DNA from: Longimicrobium sp.
GTDB taxonomy: Bacteria; Gemmatimonadota; Gemmatimonadetes; Longimicrobiales; Longimicrobiaceae
Assembly: GCF_036388275.1 (NCBI RefSeq)
Contig: NZ_DASVSF010000110.1
Location: 62,001-126,000, forward strand
DNA length: 64,000 nucleotides
Reading direction: 5' to 3'
Both the position numbers and the translations under genes were made by a program. This document shows, piece by piece, positions 44,475 through 53,590 of this stretch (position 1 is its first letter; every line of letters begins with the position of its first letter). The notes below the pieces were generated by a model, which saw nothing but the letters and a program-made list of their open reading frames with translations, did not search any database and was not told the DNA's origin.

Positions 44475-45581
44475 TCAGTCCGCCGCGGCGGTCTCCAGCT
44501 CGGGTGCGGGGGCGCCGGGGAATCCGTCCTCTGGGTAGCGGTACATGGGGCCAATGGCCTCGCCGTCACGCTCCATGGTGCCCTTGTAGCGCATGTGGTC
44601 CTCGTGCACGCCAAAGTTGGTGCGCTGAAGCTCGGCGATGCGCGCCAGGTCGTCGGCCGAAAGGTCGGGCAGGTCGCTGGCGGCCGCGAACTCCTCCAGC
44701 TGCTCGACGTTGTAGATGTTGGGCAGCGTCGTCACCACGACGGGCGAGGCCAGCAGCCACTTGAGCGCCGCTTGGCCGAGCGTCATGTCGCGCCCTTCGT
44801 GAAGCCAGCGCAGCGACTCCAGCTTCTTCAGGCCGTTGACGAGCCACGAACGCGGGCGGTGGCGCCGGTGGTCGTTCTTGGCGAACTCGGTGTCCTCGGT
44901 GTACTTGCCCTCCAGCATCCCCGACGAGTGCGTCACGCGCACCTGGATGCCCGTCCAGCCGGTGCGCTCGGCCTCTTCCGTCAGGTTCTGGCCGGGGAAG
45001 GGCTCCAGGATGTTGTTGATCAGCTGCAGGCTCTTCACTCGGCGCTGGCGGATCAGGTCCATCCCCTCGAACAGGTAGCCGTTGGAGGGGCCCAGCGCGC
45101 CGCCCCACGAGCGCACCTTGCCCTCGTCCTGCAGCCGCTGGAAGGTGTCCCAGATGCCGTCGTCGGGAACGTGGTCTTCCTTCACGTTGTGGAACGCCAG
45201 CACGTCGATGGTGTCCGTCCCCAGCCGCCGCAGCTGCTTCTCGACCGCTTCGCGCAGGAACGCGGGATCGGGATTGTGGGGAATCTCCTGCTGCCCGCGG
45301 CGCGCGTCGGGGTGGTTGTAGAAGTCGTAGCCCACCTTGCTGCTGATGGTCACCTTGTCGCGCCGGTCGGCGAACGCGCGGCCGACGAGCTCGTCCGCGC
45401 GACCGTTGCCGTAGGTGTCGGCGGTGTCGAACAGGGTGATTCCCAGGTCGTACGCGCGGTGCAGCAGCGCGATGGCCTCGTCGTCGGTGAAATCTCCCCA
45501 CCAGCCCGCGGCCAGGGTCCACACGCCAAATCCCACTTCCGACGTGGAGATGTCGGTTCCGGGATAGGTACGATATTTCAT
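44475..45581 (-). CDS. Aldo/keto reductase
   Basis: 368 residues from ATG 45581 (MKYRTYPGTDISTSEVGFG). TIM-barrel oxidoreductase of the AKR superfamily with the full tetrad: Asp and Tyr in LFDTADTYGNGRAD, Lys in ISSKVGYD and His in VLAFHNV. NADPH-binding end (ASPVVVTTLPNIYNVEQLEE) is intact. Reduces carbonyl substrates with NADPH; physiological substrate not predictable. Likely transcribed alone; ends against the terminator at 44421. Confidence 0.92.
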   Translation of the reverse strand: MKYRTYPGTDISTSEVGFGVWTLAAGWWGDFTDDEAIALLHRAYDLGITLFDTADTYGNGRADELVGRAFADRRDKVTISSKVGYDFYNHPDARRGQQEIPHNPDPAFLREAVEKQLRRLGTDTIDVLAFHNVKEDHVPDDGIWDTFQRLQDEGKVRSWGGALGPSNGYLFEGMDLIRQRRVKSLQLINNILEPFPGQNLTEEAERTGWTGIQVRVTHSSGMLEGKYTEDTEFAKNDHRRHRPRSWLVNGLKKLESLRWLHEGRDMTLGQAALKWLLASPVVVTTLPNIYNVEQLEEFAAASDLPDLSADDLARIAELQRTNFGVHEDHMRYKGTMERDGEAIGPMYRYPEDGFPGAPAPELETAAAD

Positions 45582-46052
45582 GATGCCTCCATCAGCTCGG
45601 CGGCGTGAGCCGTTCGGTCGAATTCGGGAGTTCGGATGCAACCGCGCGTACCGGCCGGATACCCCGCAGAGTAGGGCCAACGGCGGGGCGGGGCAAGTCG
45701 GAAGAGTACCTACGCGATGTAGGATGCACCGCAGGACGCACCGCCCACCGCACCCACGGTGTCATCCCGACGGAGCGGCCCCACGAAAGCTTCCGCCTGC
45801 GCAACAGTCGGCAGCGACGGAGGGATCCGCCACACAGGATGCGAATCGCCCCGAGGCTCGTTCCGGCACAATCCTTCTCTTCGTCGCTTCGTCCGGCAGA
45901 CGTACCGCCCGGGTGCATCGGCAGGGTTCAGCGCGCTCCGGCGGGTGTGTGGCGGATACCTCAGTCGCTGCGGGCTGTGGAGCGGGTGCAGGTCTGCCGG
46001 GGCTGCTCCATCGGGATGACATCGGCGCACTCACGCACTCACGCACTTCCCC
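45582..46052. other. Gene-free stretch with inverted-repeat sequence
   Basis: No credible gene. GTGTCATCCCGACGGAGC at 45760-45777 and CTCCATCGGGATGACATC near 46007-46024 form the two ends of an inverted repeat (GTCATCCCGA with TCGGGATGAC) that brackets about 245 bases, with GGCGGGTGTGTGGCGGAT-like internal sequence. It resembles the repeat families seen elsewhere in the window. Confidence 0.45.
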
Positions 46053-47444
46053 TCAGCAGTGCGACGACATCTCGAACCCGGCGCCGGCGTCTACCAGGGG
46101 AGCGCGGTAGTCCCCGGTGAAGCAGGCGGTGCAGTACGTCTCGCCGTTCTCGCGCACCGCGTCGGTCATCCCCTCGGGTGAGAGGTAGCCGAGAGAATCG
46201 ACGTGCAGGTACTCGCGGATCTCTTCTACGGACTTGTCCGAGGCGATCAACTCCTCGCGCGTCGGCATGTCGATGCCGTAGAAGCAGGGCCAGCGCACGG
46301 GCGGCGAAGCCAGGCGCAGGTGCACTTCCTTCGCGCCCGCCTCGCGCAGCATGTTCACCAGTGCGCGCGACGTGGTGCCGCGCACCAGCGAGTCGTCGAT
46401 CACCACCACGCGCTTGCCCTGCAGCACCTCGCGCACGGGGCTGAACTTCATCCGCACCTTGAAGTCGCGCCCCGCCTGCGTGGGGGTGATGAAGGTGCGG
46501 CCCACGTAGTGGTTGCGGATCAGCCCCAGCTCGAAGGGAATGCCCGAGCGTTCGCTGTAGCCCACCGCCGCCGAGTTGGCGCTGTCGGGAACGGAGATGA
46601 CGATGTCGCCGTCCACCGGCTGCTCCTCGGCCAGACGCCGGCCGAAGGCGCGGCGGGCGCGGTCTACCGTGTAGCCCCACAGCCGGGTGTCGGGCCGGGC
46701 GAAGTACACCAGCTCGAAGACGCAGGGCTGTGGCTCGGCGACGAACTTGGGGAGCCGCGTGACGCTTTCGATTTCGCCGTGGCGGATGCGCACGAGCTCG
46801 CCCGGCTCCACGTCGCGAATGTACCGGGCGTGCATGATGTCGAGCGCGCAGGTTTCGCTCGTCAGCGCCAGCCCGCCGCTGGGCAGCGCCCCGATTACCA
46901 GCGGCCGGTAGCCGTACGGGTCGCGCGCGGCGTACAGCGTGTCGCCCACGGTGATCAGCACGCAGTACGCGCCCTCCACCTGCGAGAGCGCATCGACGAT
47001 CTGCTCCTCGGTGGATGGCGCGCGCGAGCGGGCGATAAGGTGAACGATCACCTCGCTGTCTATGGTGCTTTGGAAGAGCGCGCCCTCGTCGAACAGGCGG
47101 TCGCGCAGCAGGTTGGCGTTGGTGAGGTTGCCGTTGTGAACGAGCGACACCACGCCGCCGCGGAAGCGCTCGCGGATGGGCTGGGCGTTCTTCAGGCCGG
47201 CCCCGCCCGCGGTGGAGTAGCGGATGTGGGCCACCGCCACGTCGCCGGGAAGCTCGGCGATGTCGGTTTCCTTGATGGCGTCGACCACCAGCCCCGCCTT
47301 GCGGACGCGGTGGCTTTCGCCCGTGGCGCTCTCGAACGACGCGATGCCGGCCGCTTCCTGCCCGCGGTGCTGCAGGGAGTACAGGCCCAGGAAAGCGAGT
47401 TGTGCGGCCTCGGGGTTCCCGGAGACCGCGACGATTCCACACAT
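46053..47444 (-). CDS. purF: Amidophosphoribosyltransferase
   Basis: 463 residues from ATG 47444, so that Cys2 of MCGIVAVSG becomes the N-terminal nucleophile after Met removal, as required for the glutaminase site. Ntn-hydrolase half includes LYSLQHRGQEAAGIAS and LVHNGNLTNA; the C-terminal half has the PRPP loop VVVIDDSLVRGTTSRALV. Catalyses the first committed step of de novo purine synthesis. No propeptide in this start choice. A repeat-filled gap of about 1 kb separates it from purL. Confidence 0.96.
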   Translation of the reverse strand: MCGIVAVSGNPEAAQLAFLGLYSLQHRGQEAAGIASFESATGESHRVRKAGLVVDAIKETDIAELPGDVAVAHIRYSTAGGAGLKNAQPIRERFRGGVVSLVHNGNLTNANLLRDRLFDEGALFQSTIDSEVIVHLIARSRAPSTEEQIVDALSQVEGAYCVLITVGDTLYAARDPYGYRPLVIGALPSGGLALTSETCALDIMHARYIRDVEPGELVRIRHGEIESVTRLPKFVAEPQPCVFELVYFARPDTRLWGYTVDRARRAFGRRLAEEQPVDGDIVISVPDSANSAAVGYSERSGIPFELGLIRNHYVGRTFITPTQAGRDFKVRMKFSPVREVLQGKRVVVIDDSLVRGTTSRALVNMLREAGAKEVHLRLASPPVRWPCFYGIDMPTREELIASDKSVEEIREYLHVDSLGYLSPEGMTDAVRENGETYCTACFTGDYRAPLVDAGAGFEMSSHC

Positions 47445-48502
47445 TCGGCTTTCTCGATCTGCTGTGCGACGGGGGCAGGACAGCCGTGCTCCCAACGGGC
47501 ATTGTACACGCGACCGCGGCGGAGGTGCGCCCCGCGACCGGCCTTCTCGCCGCACCACCAACGTGCAGAGAGGGGAAGCGCGGCATTGGACGGCGACGAC
47601 CGCGGCCTGTCATCCTGAGGCCCAGGCGGCACGGACCCGTGGGCCTCGGTTGCCCCTCCCCCGGCCCCTCCCCGCACAAAACTGCGTGCGGAGAGGGGAG
47701 AACGTCGATCGGGGTTCGATTAGGGTGGGCGCGTGCCTCGGGCCGCCCCCCATCCCCAACCCTTCCCCCGCAAACTGCGCGGGGGAAGGGAGCCAGTGTG
47801 GCGCGCCGCGCAGGTCCTTCGCGCACCACACCCTGTCATCCTGAGGCCCAGGCGCGCCGAACCAGCCCCTTCCACACCCTCCGCGGGCCGAAAGATCTAG
47901 CTGCGGACGGGTAGGCGGTGGGGCGCGGCAGCGGTCACGGAGGCCGAGGCCTCGGACCGCGCCGCCTTGAGCGGGTGCCGGTGCCCGGGCTGGCGATGCT
48001 GACCAGGTGAGGTGCGCTTCGATGGCTCCGGCGCATGCCCCGGCTGCCCTCACCCCCGGCCCCTCTCCCGCAAGCGGGAGAGGGGAGAATTCGATCGCGC
48101 TTCGGCCGGCCCGACGCACTCGACTCGCCCGTGCAGTCCGCGAAGGCGGACTTCGTGATTTGCCAGCCGCGACTTTAGTCGCCCCGGCACGGCCGAGGCC
48201 TCGCCCCACGGTGACCGCTGCCGCGCCCTGGCTCGTTCGTGCCCCAGGCTAGATCCTTCGGCCCGCGACGGTTGTACTACGGGCCGGTTCGGCGCGCGTG
48301 GGCCTGAATAGAAAAAGTCCAGTTCGTCCAAATTTTAAACGGCGCCCGCGAGCCTTTTTCATCCCTCAGGGTCGGCCGGAGGACGGTGAAAGACTCAGGA
48401 TGACAACGTCCCGCGCGTCAGGGCTTCGAGTGCGGATCCGGACTGGGTTCTCCCCTCTCCGCACACAGTTTGTGCGGGAAGGGGCCGGGGGAGGGGCGCG
48501 CC
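47445..48502. repeat. Intergenic palindromic repeat cluster
   Basis: No gene. Holds (a) a long inverted element with ends TGTCATCCTGAGGCCC at 47834 and its complement near 48301, both sides carrying GCGCGCCGAACC, the CTAGATC/CTTCGGCCCGCG and GACCGCTGCCGCGCC blocks; (b) several copies of the CCCGGCCCCTCCCCGCA palindrome (47647, 47744, 48050, 48445); (c) a GTCCGCGAAGGCGGACT hairpin near 48131. A 90-base module at 48305-48394 is inserted in the right arm. Confidence 0.75.
48305..48394 (-). repeat. 90-base nested module, copy 1 (inverted relative to 56163-56252)
   Basis: TGAATAGAAAAAGTCCAGTT to GAAAGAC, nearly identical on the opposite strand to 56163-56252. It sits between CTGA and GGCC of the larger element; the left arm at 47834 lacks it. 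Confidence 0.8.
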
Positions 48503-50821
48503 CTATTCCATCCCGTTCTGCACCACCGACTCCAGCGACGTCTCCACGTCCGCCGCGCTCCCCTCCATCCGCCGCGGGATCGCCGACTCGTAGATCTCCA
48601 CCAGCTCCCCGGCCGCCGTCTCGATCGACCCACCGTGCGTGCGGATCACGACGGTCCCGAACGGCGCGCCCACGGTGCCGATCCGCCGTGCCGGGACGCC
48701 GTACTCCGCCGCCATCTCCAGTAGCGCATCCAGCCGGTCCTCCGCGCACGAGACCACCACGCGGCTCTGCGCCTCGCCGAAGAGAAGTGCGTTCACCGGC
48801 AGGTCATCGTCCAGATCGACTTCGACTCCCAGCGGCGCGGCGGGGTCGGCGATCGCGGATTCCACGAGGGCGACGGCCAATCCGCCCTCCGCCGTGTCGT
48901 GGGCGGACGCCACCCGGCCGGCGCGGATCATGGCCAGCAGCGCACGCTGCAGCTTCTGCTCGCCTGGGAGGTCCAGCGCCGGCGCGTCGCCGGCCACGCG
49001 TCCGTGGATGGTCTTCAGGTACTCGCTGCCGCCCAGTTCCGCCGTGTTGCGCCCCAGCAGCACGATGGCGTCGCCCGCCCGGCGGAACGACGACGTGGTG
49101 ACGTGCGCCAGGTCGTCGATCACCCCCACCATCCCGATCGTGGGCGTGGGATAGATGGCGCCGCGCGGGTTCTCGTTGTACAGGCTGACGTTGCCGCCCG
49201 TAACCGGCGTTTCCAGCACCGTGCACGCCTCGCCGATCCCGCGCAGCGACTCGGAAAGTTGGAAGTAGACCTCCGGCTTCAGCGGGTTTCCGAAGTTCAG
49301 GTTGTCGGTCACCGCGCGGGGCAGGGCGCCCGAGCAGACCAGGTTGCGCGCCGCCTCGGCCACGGCGATCTGCCCGCCGCGGTACGGGTTCAGGTACACG
49401 TAGCGCGAGTTGCAGTCCACGGTGGCCGCGATCGCCCGGTTGGTGCCGCGCAGCCGCACCACCGCCGCGTCGCTCCCCGGGCCCACGACCGTGTTCGTCC
49501 GCACCGTGCTGTCGTACTGCTCATAGACCCAGCGCTTGGACGCCACGGTCGGCGAATCCAGCAGGCGCCGCAGCGTCCACGTGGGATCGGCCTCCTCGGG
49601 CTTCAGCGTGATCGTCGACGGATCGAACGCGCGCGCCTCCACCACTTCGGAGGACTCGATGCCCTCGCGGGTGTACGTGGGGCAGGCGTCCACCAGCGGC
49701 TCGCCGGGGATGTCGACCACCACTGCACCGTTCTCGCGGATCACGTACCGCCCCGTGTCCGTCACGTAGCCGATGGTCTCCGCGTCCAGGTCCCACCGCC
49801 CCAGGATCGCGCGGACGTCCTCCTCGCGCCCCTCGTGGGCGACGACGAGCATCCGTTCCTGCGTCTCGCTGAGCAAGATCTCGTACGGCGTCATCCCCGT
49901 TTCGCGGACGGGAACGCGGGTGATCTCGATCTCCACACCCGTTCCGCCACGCGCCGCCATCTCCGTGGACGACGAGACGAGCCCCGCCGCGCCCATGTCC
50001 TGGATGCCTACGATGTGGCCGGAGCGGATCAGCTCCAGCGACGCCTCCAGCAGCATCTTCTCGGTAAAGGGGTCGCCCACCTGCACCATGGGGCGCTTGG
50101 CCTCGCTCTCCTCCGTCAATTCCGCGCTGGCGAAGGTGGCGCCGTGGATGCCGTCGCGCCCCGTCTTCGATCCCACCGCCATGATTGGGTTGCCCACGCC
50201 GGACGCCACGCCGCGGATCAGCTCCTCCTTCTTCATCAGCCCGATGGCCATGGCGTTGACCAGCGGATTGCCTTCGTACGCGGCGTCGAAGTACACCTCG
50301 CCGCCCACGGTGGGGATGCCCACGCAGTTGCCGTAGTCACCGATCCCCTTCACCACGCCCGCGACGAGATACCGGACGCGGTCCCCCTCGGGCCCGTCGA
50401 TCTCGCCGAAGCGCAGCGAGTTGAGGCAGGCGATGGGGCGCGCGCCCATCGTAAAGACGTCGCGCAGGATGCCGCCCACGCCCGTGGCGGCGCCCTGGTA
50501 CGGCTCGACGGCGGAGGGGTGGTTGTGCGACTCGATCTTGAAGGCCACGGCCAGCCCATCGCCCACGTCGATGACGCCCGCGTTCTCGCCCGGGCCCTGG
50601 AGCACCCAGGGCGCCTTCGTCGGCAGCTTGCGCAGCAGGGGGCGGCTGTTCTTGTAGCCGCAGTGCTCGGACCACATGGCGCTGAACACGCCAAGCTCGG
50701 TGTAGGTGGGCACGCGGCCCAGGATGTCGAGGATCAGCCCGTACTCGTGTTCGCTGATGCCGTGGTCGGCCACCAGCTCAGGGGTGATGGCCGGGTCTCC
50801 GGGGCGGGGCTGTACGGGCAC
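48503..50821 (-). CDS. purL: Phosphoribosylformylglycinamidine synthase subunit PurL
   Basis: 772 residues, the short PurL type that works with PurS and PurQ. FKIESHNHPSAVEPYQGAAT (ATP/phosphate binding), AGVVKGIGDYGNCVGIPTVG, SAHDTAEGGLAVALVESAI are all intact. Converts FGAR to FGAM with ammonia supplied by PurQ. Downstream in transcription order of a small lipoprotein-like gene that separates it from purQ. About 1 kb of repeats then precedes purF. Confidence 0.96.
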   Translation of the reverse strand: MPVQPRPGDPAITPELVADHGISEHEYGLILDILGRVPTYTELGVFSAMWSEHCGYKNSRPLLRKLPTKAPWVLQGPGENAGVIDVGDGLAVAFKIESHNHPSAVEPYQGAATGVGGILRDVFTMGARPIACLNSLRFGEIDGPEGDRVRYLVAGVVKGIGDYGNCVGIPTVGGEVYFDAAYEGNPLVNAMAIGLMKKEELIRGVASGVGNPIMAVGSKTGRDGIHGATFASAELTEESEAKRPMVQVGDPFTEKMLLEASLELIRSGHIVGIQDMGAAGLVSSSTEMAARGGTGVEIEITRVPVRETGMTPYEILLSETQERMLVVAHEGREEDVRAILGRWDLDAETIGYVTDTGRYVIRENGAVVVDIPGEPLVDACPTYTREGIESSEVVEARAFDPSTITLKPEEADPTWTLRRLLDSPTVASKRWVYEQYDSTVRTNTVVGPGSDAAVVRLRGTNRAIAATVDCNSRYVYLNPYRGGQIAVAEAARNLVCSGALPRAVTDNLNFGNPLKPEVYFQLSESLRGIGEACTVLETPVTGGNVSLYNENPRGAIYPTPTIGMVGVIDDLAHVTTSSFRRAGDAIVLLGRNTAELGGSEYLKTIHGRVAGDAPALDLPGEQKLQRALLAMIRAGRVASAHDTAEGGLAVALVESAIADPAAPLGVEVDLDDDLPVNALLFGEAQSRVVVSCAEDRLDALLEMAAEYGVPARRIGTVGAPFGTVVIRTHGGSIETAAGELVEIYESAIPRRMEGSAADVETSLESVVQNGME

Positions 50822-50870
50822 GTCTCTATCCTTCTGATCGTTGGATGTCGAGCGGTCGTCCGCGCGCCGT

Positions 50871-51629
50871 TCAGGGCGTGAGTGCGGGCGGCTGGCGCGG
50901 CGTGTCGTGGCGGCGCGCGCGGTCCACGGCGGTTTCCTCGTTCCTGCGGTCGCGCTGGTCGCGTTCGGCCGCGCGCTCCACCGAGTCGCCCTGCGTTTCG
51001 GCAGGCGTGCCGGTGGTGGTGCGCGGGGCGGTGCTGGTCGCGTCGACGTTGGGCCGGTTGGCAGGCGCGCCGCCAGTCGTCACGCCCGTTCCGCCGGTGG
51101 TGGTCGGTCCCTGGATGATGATGGTGGACCGCTCGTCATCACGCGCCTCGCGCACCTGCACGCCGTCCGCGGCGCCCTGGCCCGTAGGCGTGATGACCAG
51201 CACGTCGGCCCCGGTGGTGGGCGCGGCGTTCACGTTCACCCCGCCAACGATCACGCGTCCCGGAGCGGCTCCGGCTGCTTGGCCGACTGCGCGCGTCCGA
51301 TCGCCATCCGCGGTGACGGAGCCGGACTGTTCGCCCCCGCCGGCCGCGCCGAGTGCGTCATCAGCGCGGGGACCGGAGAAGCGCCGGGCGCGGGTGCGCA
51401 GCACGGCGGCGACCACGCGGTCCTCGCGGAAGAATACCACGTCATCGGAGCCGCAGCGGTTGGGGCAGCCGTTGTGGTAGTACCAGTACGTCCACTCGCC
51501 GGACGTGCGCGTGGTCGCCGGCGCACCGAACGTCTCGCGCACCTGCTCGGGCGTCATCCCCTGCGAGATGACGGACTGGGCCTGCAAGGGCGCGCTCGCG
51601 AGCAGCAGCGCGAGAAAGAGCTTCGTCAT
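50871..51629 (-). CDS. SmpA/OmlA-like small exported protein with low-complexity tail
   Basis: 252 residues from ATG 51629 (MTKLFLALLLASAPLQAQSV), a signal peptide. The next 60 residues (GMTPEQVRETFGAPATTRTS, EWTYWYYHNGC, VVFFREDRVVAAVL) follow the SmpA/OmlA/BamE domain pattern. The rest is Thr/Gly/Ala-rich disordered sequence (TTTGGTGVTTGGAPANRPN), likely a spacer. No lipobox Cys in the signal. It sits inside the purine cluster with no evident metabolic link; its role is probably in envelope assembly. Confidence 0.7.
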   Translation of the reverse strand: MTKLFLALLLASAPLQAQSVISQGMTPEQVRETFGAPATTRTSGEWTYWYYHNGCPNRCGSDDVVFFREDRVVAAVLRTRARRFSGPRADDALGAAGGGEQSGSVTADGDRTRAVGQAAGAAPGRVIVGGVNVNAAPTTGADVLVITPTGQGAADGVQVREARDDERSTIIIQGPTTTGGTGVTTGGAPANRPNVDATSTAPRTTTGTPAETQGDSVERAAERDQRDRRNEETAVDRARRHDTPRQPPALTP

Positions 51630-51655
51630 GGTCGCGGCCTCCAAGGGAGGGTAAC

Positions 51656-51754
51656 TACGGTAACGACGGTCACCACGGTACCTGCAAGAGCACGACCCAT
51701 CCGAGGACTCTGGCCGGTGGTGACCGTAGTTACCGTTTTGACCTTTGTTACCGC
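51656..51754. repeat. Inverted repeat of GTNACNACG-type units between purQ and the SmpA-like gene
   Basis: Left arm 51656-51690 reads GGTAACTACGGTAACGACGG with TCACCACGG; right arm about 51716-51754 is roughly its complement (GGTGGTGACCGTAGTTACCG). Each arm is itself a run of 9-base near repeats. It begins exactly at the purQ stop codon, so it may be a terminator or attenuator or a protein-binding site. Confidence 0.6.
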
Positions 51755-52452
51755 TACTGAGCAGCGCTGAGATGCCCCGCCAGCGCCCGGAACACCGACG
51801 CGCCGTCCGTGCTGCCCAGCAGGGGATCTACCGCGCGCTCCGGGTGCGGCATCATCCCCAGCACGTTGCCCGCGGCATTCACGATGCCCGCGATGTTGCG
51901 CACGCTCCCGTTGGGGTTGGCCGCGGGGACCACGTTGCCCTCCGCGTCGCAGTAGCGGAAGGCCACCTGCCCGTTCGCCTCCAGTTCGTCCAGTACCGCG
52001 GGATCGGCGATGTAGCACCCCTCGCCGTGCGCGATTGGGATGCGCAGCACCTGACCGACCTCGTACTCCGAGGTGAACGGCGGCTCCGCGCGCTCCACCC
52101 GGAGATGGACGGCGCGGGAGCGGAACTTCAGTGTGCGGTTGCGCACCAGGGCGCCGGGGAGCAGCCCGCTCTCGCAGAGGATCTGGAACCCGTTGCAGAT
52201 GCCCGCCACCGGCCCCCCCGCGGCGGCGAACTCCATCACCTCGCGCATGATGGGGCTGTGCGCGGCGATGGCCCCGCAGCGCAGGTAGTCGCCGTAGCTG
52301 AAGCCGCCAGGCAGGAACACGGCATCCACGCCTTGCAGGTCGTGCTCCTTGTGCCACAGGTACACGGCCTCTGCCTGCAGCAGCTCCTCGACCGCCTTGT
52401 AGCAGTCGTAGTCGCAGTTGGACCCCGGGAAGGTCACGACGCCGATCTTCAT
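51754..52452 (-). CDS. purQ: Phosphoribosylformylglycinamidine synthase subunit PurQ
   Basis: 232 residues from ATG 52452 (MKIGVVTFPGSNCDYDCYKA). Class I glutamine amidotransferase: nucleophile Cys in VAGICNGFQIL, His and Glu in GMMPHPERAVDP. It releases ammonia from glutamine for PurL. The start overlaps the purS stop (ATGA), and the gene ends at the GTNACNACG inverted repeat. Confidence 0.95.
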   Translation of the reverse strand: MKIGVVTFPGSNCDYDCYKAVEELLQAEAVYLWHKEHDLQGVDAVFLPGGFSYGDYLRCGAIAAHSPIMREVMEFAAAGGPVAGICNGFQILCESGLLPGALVRNRTLKFRSRAVHLRVERAEPPFTSEYEVGQVLRIPIAHGEGCYIADPAVLDELEANGQVAFRYCDAEGNVVPAANPNGSVRNIAGIVNAAGNVLGMMPHPERAVDPLLGSTDGASVFRALAGHLSAAQ

Positions 52453-52715
52453 CCCACGCTCTCCGCCGGCGACACGGTGATCCGGAAGTCCTCCGTAACC
52501 GGGTTGGCCAGCAGCTGCCGGCACATCCCCTCCGCCGTCTCGCGCGCCTGGGGTTCGCCCTCCGCCGCAAGGGAGAAGACGATGATGCGGCCCACGTGCA
52601 CCTCGCCCACGCCGCTGAAGCCGAGCGAGGCCAGCGCCCCGCCCACCGCCTTGCCCTGCGGGTCCAGGATGCCGCGCCGCGGCGTCACCCGCACCTCGAT
52701 GCTGTATTCCGTCAC
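52449..52715 (-). CDS. purS: Phosphoribosylformylglycinamidine synthase subunit PurS
   Basis: 88 residues from GTG 52715 (VTEYSIEVRVTPRRGILDPQ). Small ferredoxin-like fold PurS, with GKAVGGALASLGFSGVGEV and CRQLLANPVTEDFRI. It forms the bridging subunit of the PurL-PurQ-PurS complex. It overlaps pssA at its start and purQ at its stop. Confidence 0.93.
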   Translation of the reverse strand: MTEYSIEVRVTPRRGILDPQGKAVGGALASLGFSGVGEVHVGRIIVFSLAAEGEPQARETAEGMCRQLLANPVTEDFRITVSPAESVG

Positions 52716-53590
52716 GCCTGGTTCCCGCTGTCCATGGGTTCGCGAAGCCCCGGCTTGGGGCGCATTTCCTCGTATTCCAGCTCCCGCATGTCGTCGGCCT
52801 CGCCGTCGTCCACTTCCTCTTCCAGCGGGTCGCGGGCGGGAAGCCGCTCCTCGAATCCGCCCAGCACCGACTTCACCAGCCCGTAGGTGATGTACAGCAT
52901 GCTGAAGGGAAAGAAGAAGTACGCCGGATAGGTGAACGCCGACACCAGCGAAACGACCGCCAGGAAGATGGCGAAGCGCCCGCTCCAGGTGCGCGTGCCG
53001 AACCGCGGCACCACCGGGTACAGGACATTGCTCACCATCAGCACGCCCAGCAGCATCAGCAGCCACCCGGCCATGCGCACCACTGGCACGTGCGGCAGCC
53101 ACGCGGCCCAGAACGGCGTCTCGGTGAACGCGTAGTAGGTGGCCAGGCAGGCGCCGGCCGTGGGGGAGGGAAGTCCGTGGAACGCGGCCTTGGCGGTTCC
53201 CGCCTGCTCGATGTTGAAGCGCGCGAGCCGGAACACGGCGGCCACGATGTACAGGAAGGCGAGGATCCACGACCACTCGCCGCCCGTGCTGAAGAAGGCG
53301 AAGTAGGCGATCAGCGCGGGCGCCACGCCGAACGAGATGGCGTCCACCAGCGAGTCCAGCTCCTCGCCGAAGGCGCTGCCCGTGGCGGTGAAGCGGGCGA
53401 TGCGGCCGTCCAGCAGGTCCATGATGGCCGCGCCCACGATCATCCATCCCGCGGTGAAGTACTCGCCGCGCGACGCGTTGACGATGGCCCAGATGCCCAG
53501 GAACAGGTTGCCCAGCGTAAAGGCGCTGGGCAGGATCACCACGCCGCGGCGCAGGCGCCGCCGCCGGGGCGACATCGAATCGACCATCAT
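52712..53590 (-). CDS. pssA: CDP-diacylglycerol--serine O-phosphatidyltransferase
   Basis: 292 residues from ATG 53590 (MMVDSMSPRRRRL); the adjacent ATG at 53587 is an alternative. CDP-alcohol phosphotransferase signature with aspartates DLLDGRIARFTATGSAFGEE and LDSLVDAIS is complete. Six to seven membrane helices and an acidic C-terminal tail (DPLEEEVDDGEADDMREL). Makes phosphatidylserine, the precursor of phosphatidylethanolamine. Placement in a purine operon is unusual but its coding overlaps with purC and purS (4 bases each) show true co-translation. Confidence 0.93.
   Translation of the reverse strand: MMVDSMSPRRRRLRRGVVILPSAFTLGNLFLGIWAIVNASRGEYFTAGWMIVGAAIMDLLDGRIARFTATGSAFGEELDSLVDAISFGVAPALIAYFAFFSTGGEWSWILAFLYIVAAVFRLARFNIEQAGTAKAAFHGLPSPTAGACLATYYAFTETPFWAAWLPHVPVVRMAGWLLMLLGVLMVSNVLYPVVPRFGTRTWSGRFAIFLAVVSLVSAFTYPAYFFFPFSMLYITYGLVKSVLGGFEERLPARDPLEEEVDDGEADDMRELEYEEMRPKPGLREPMDSGNQA

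Noticed and set aside
47610..48251. Open frames in the purF-purL gap, up to 199 codons
   Set aside because: They cover palindromic repeats, have no ribosome site and read alike in both directions.
50841..51770. Plus-strand frame ending in a VTTVTTVTTV run
   Set aside because: It is antisense to the SmpA-like gene and only looks patterned because it crosses the GTNACNACG inverted repeat.
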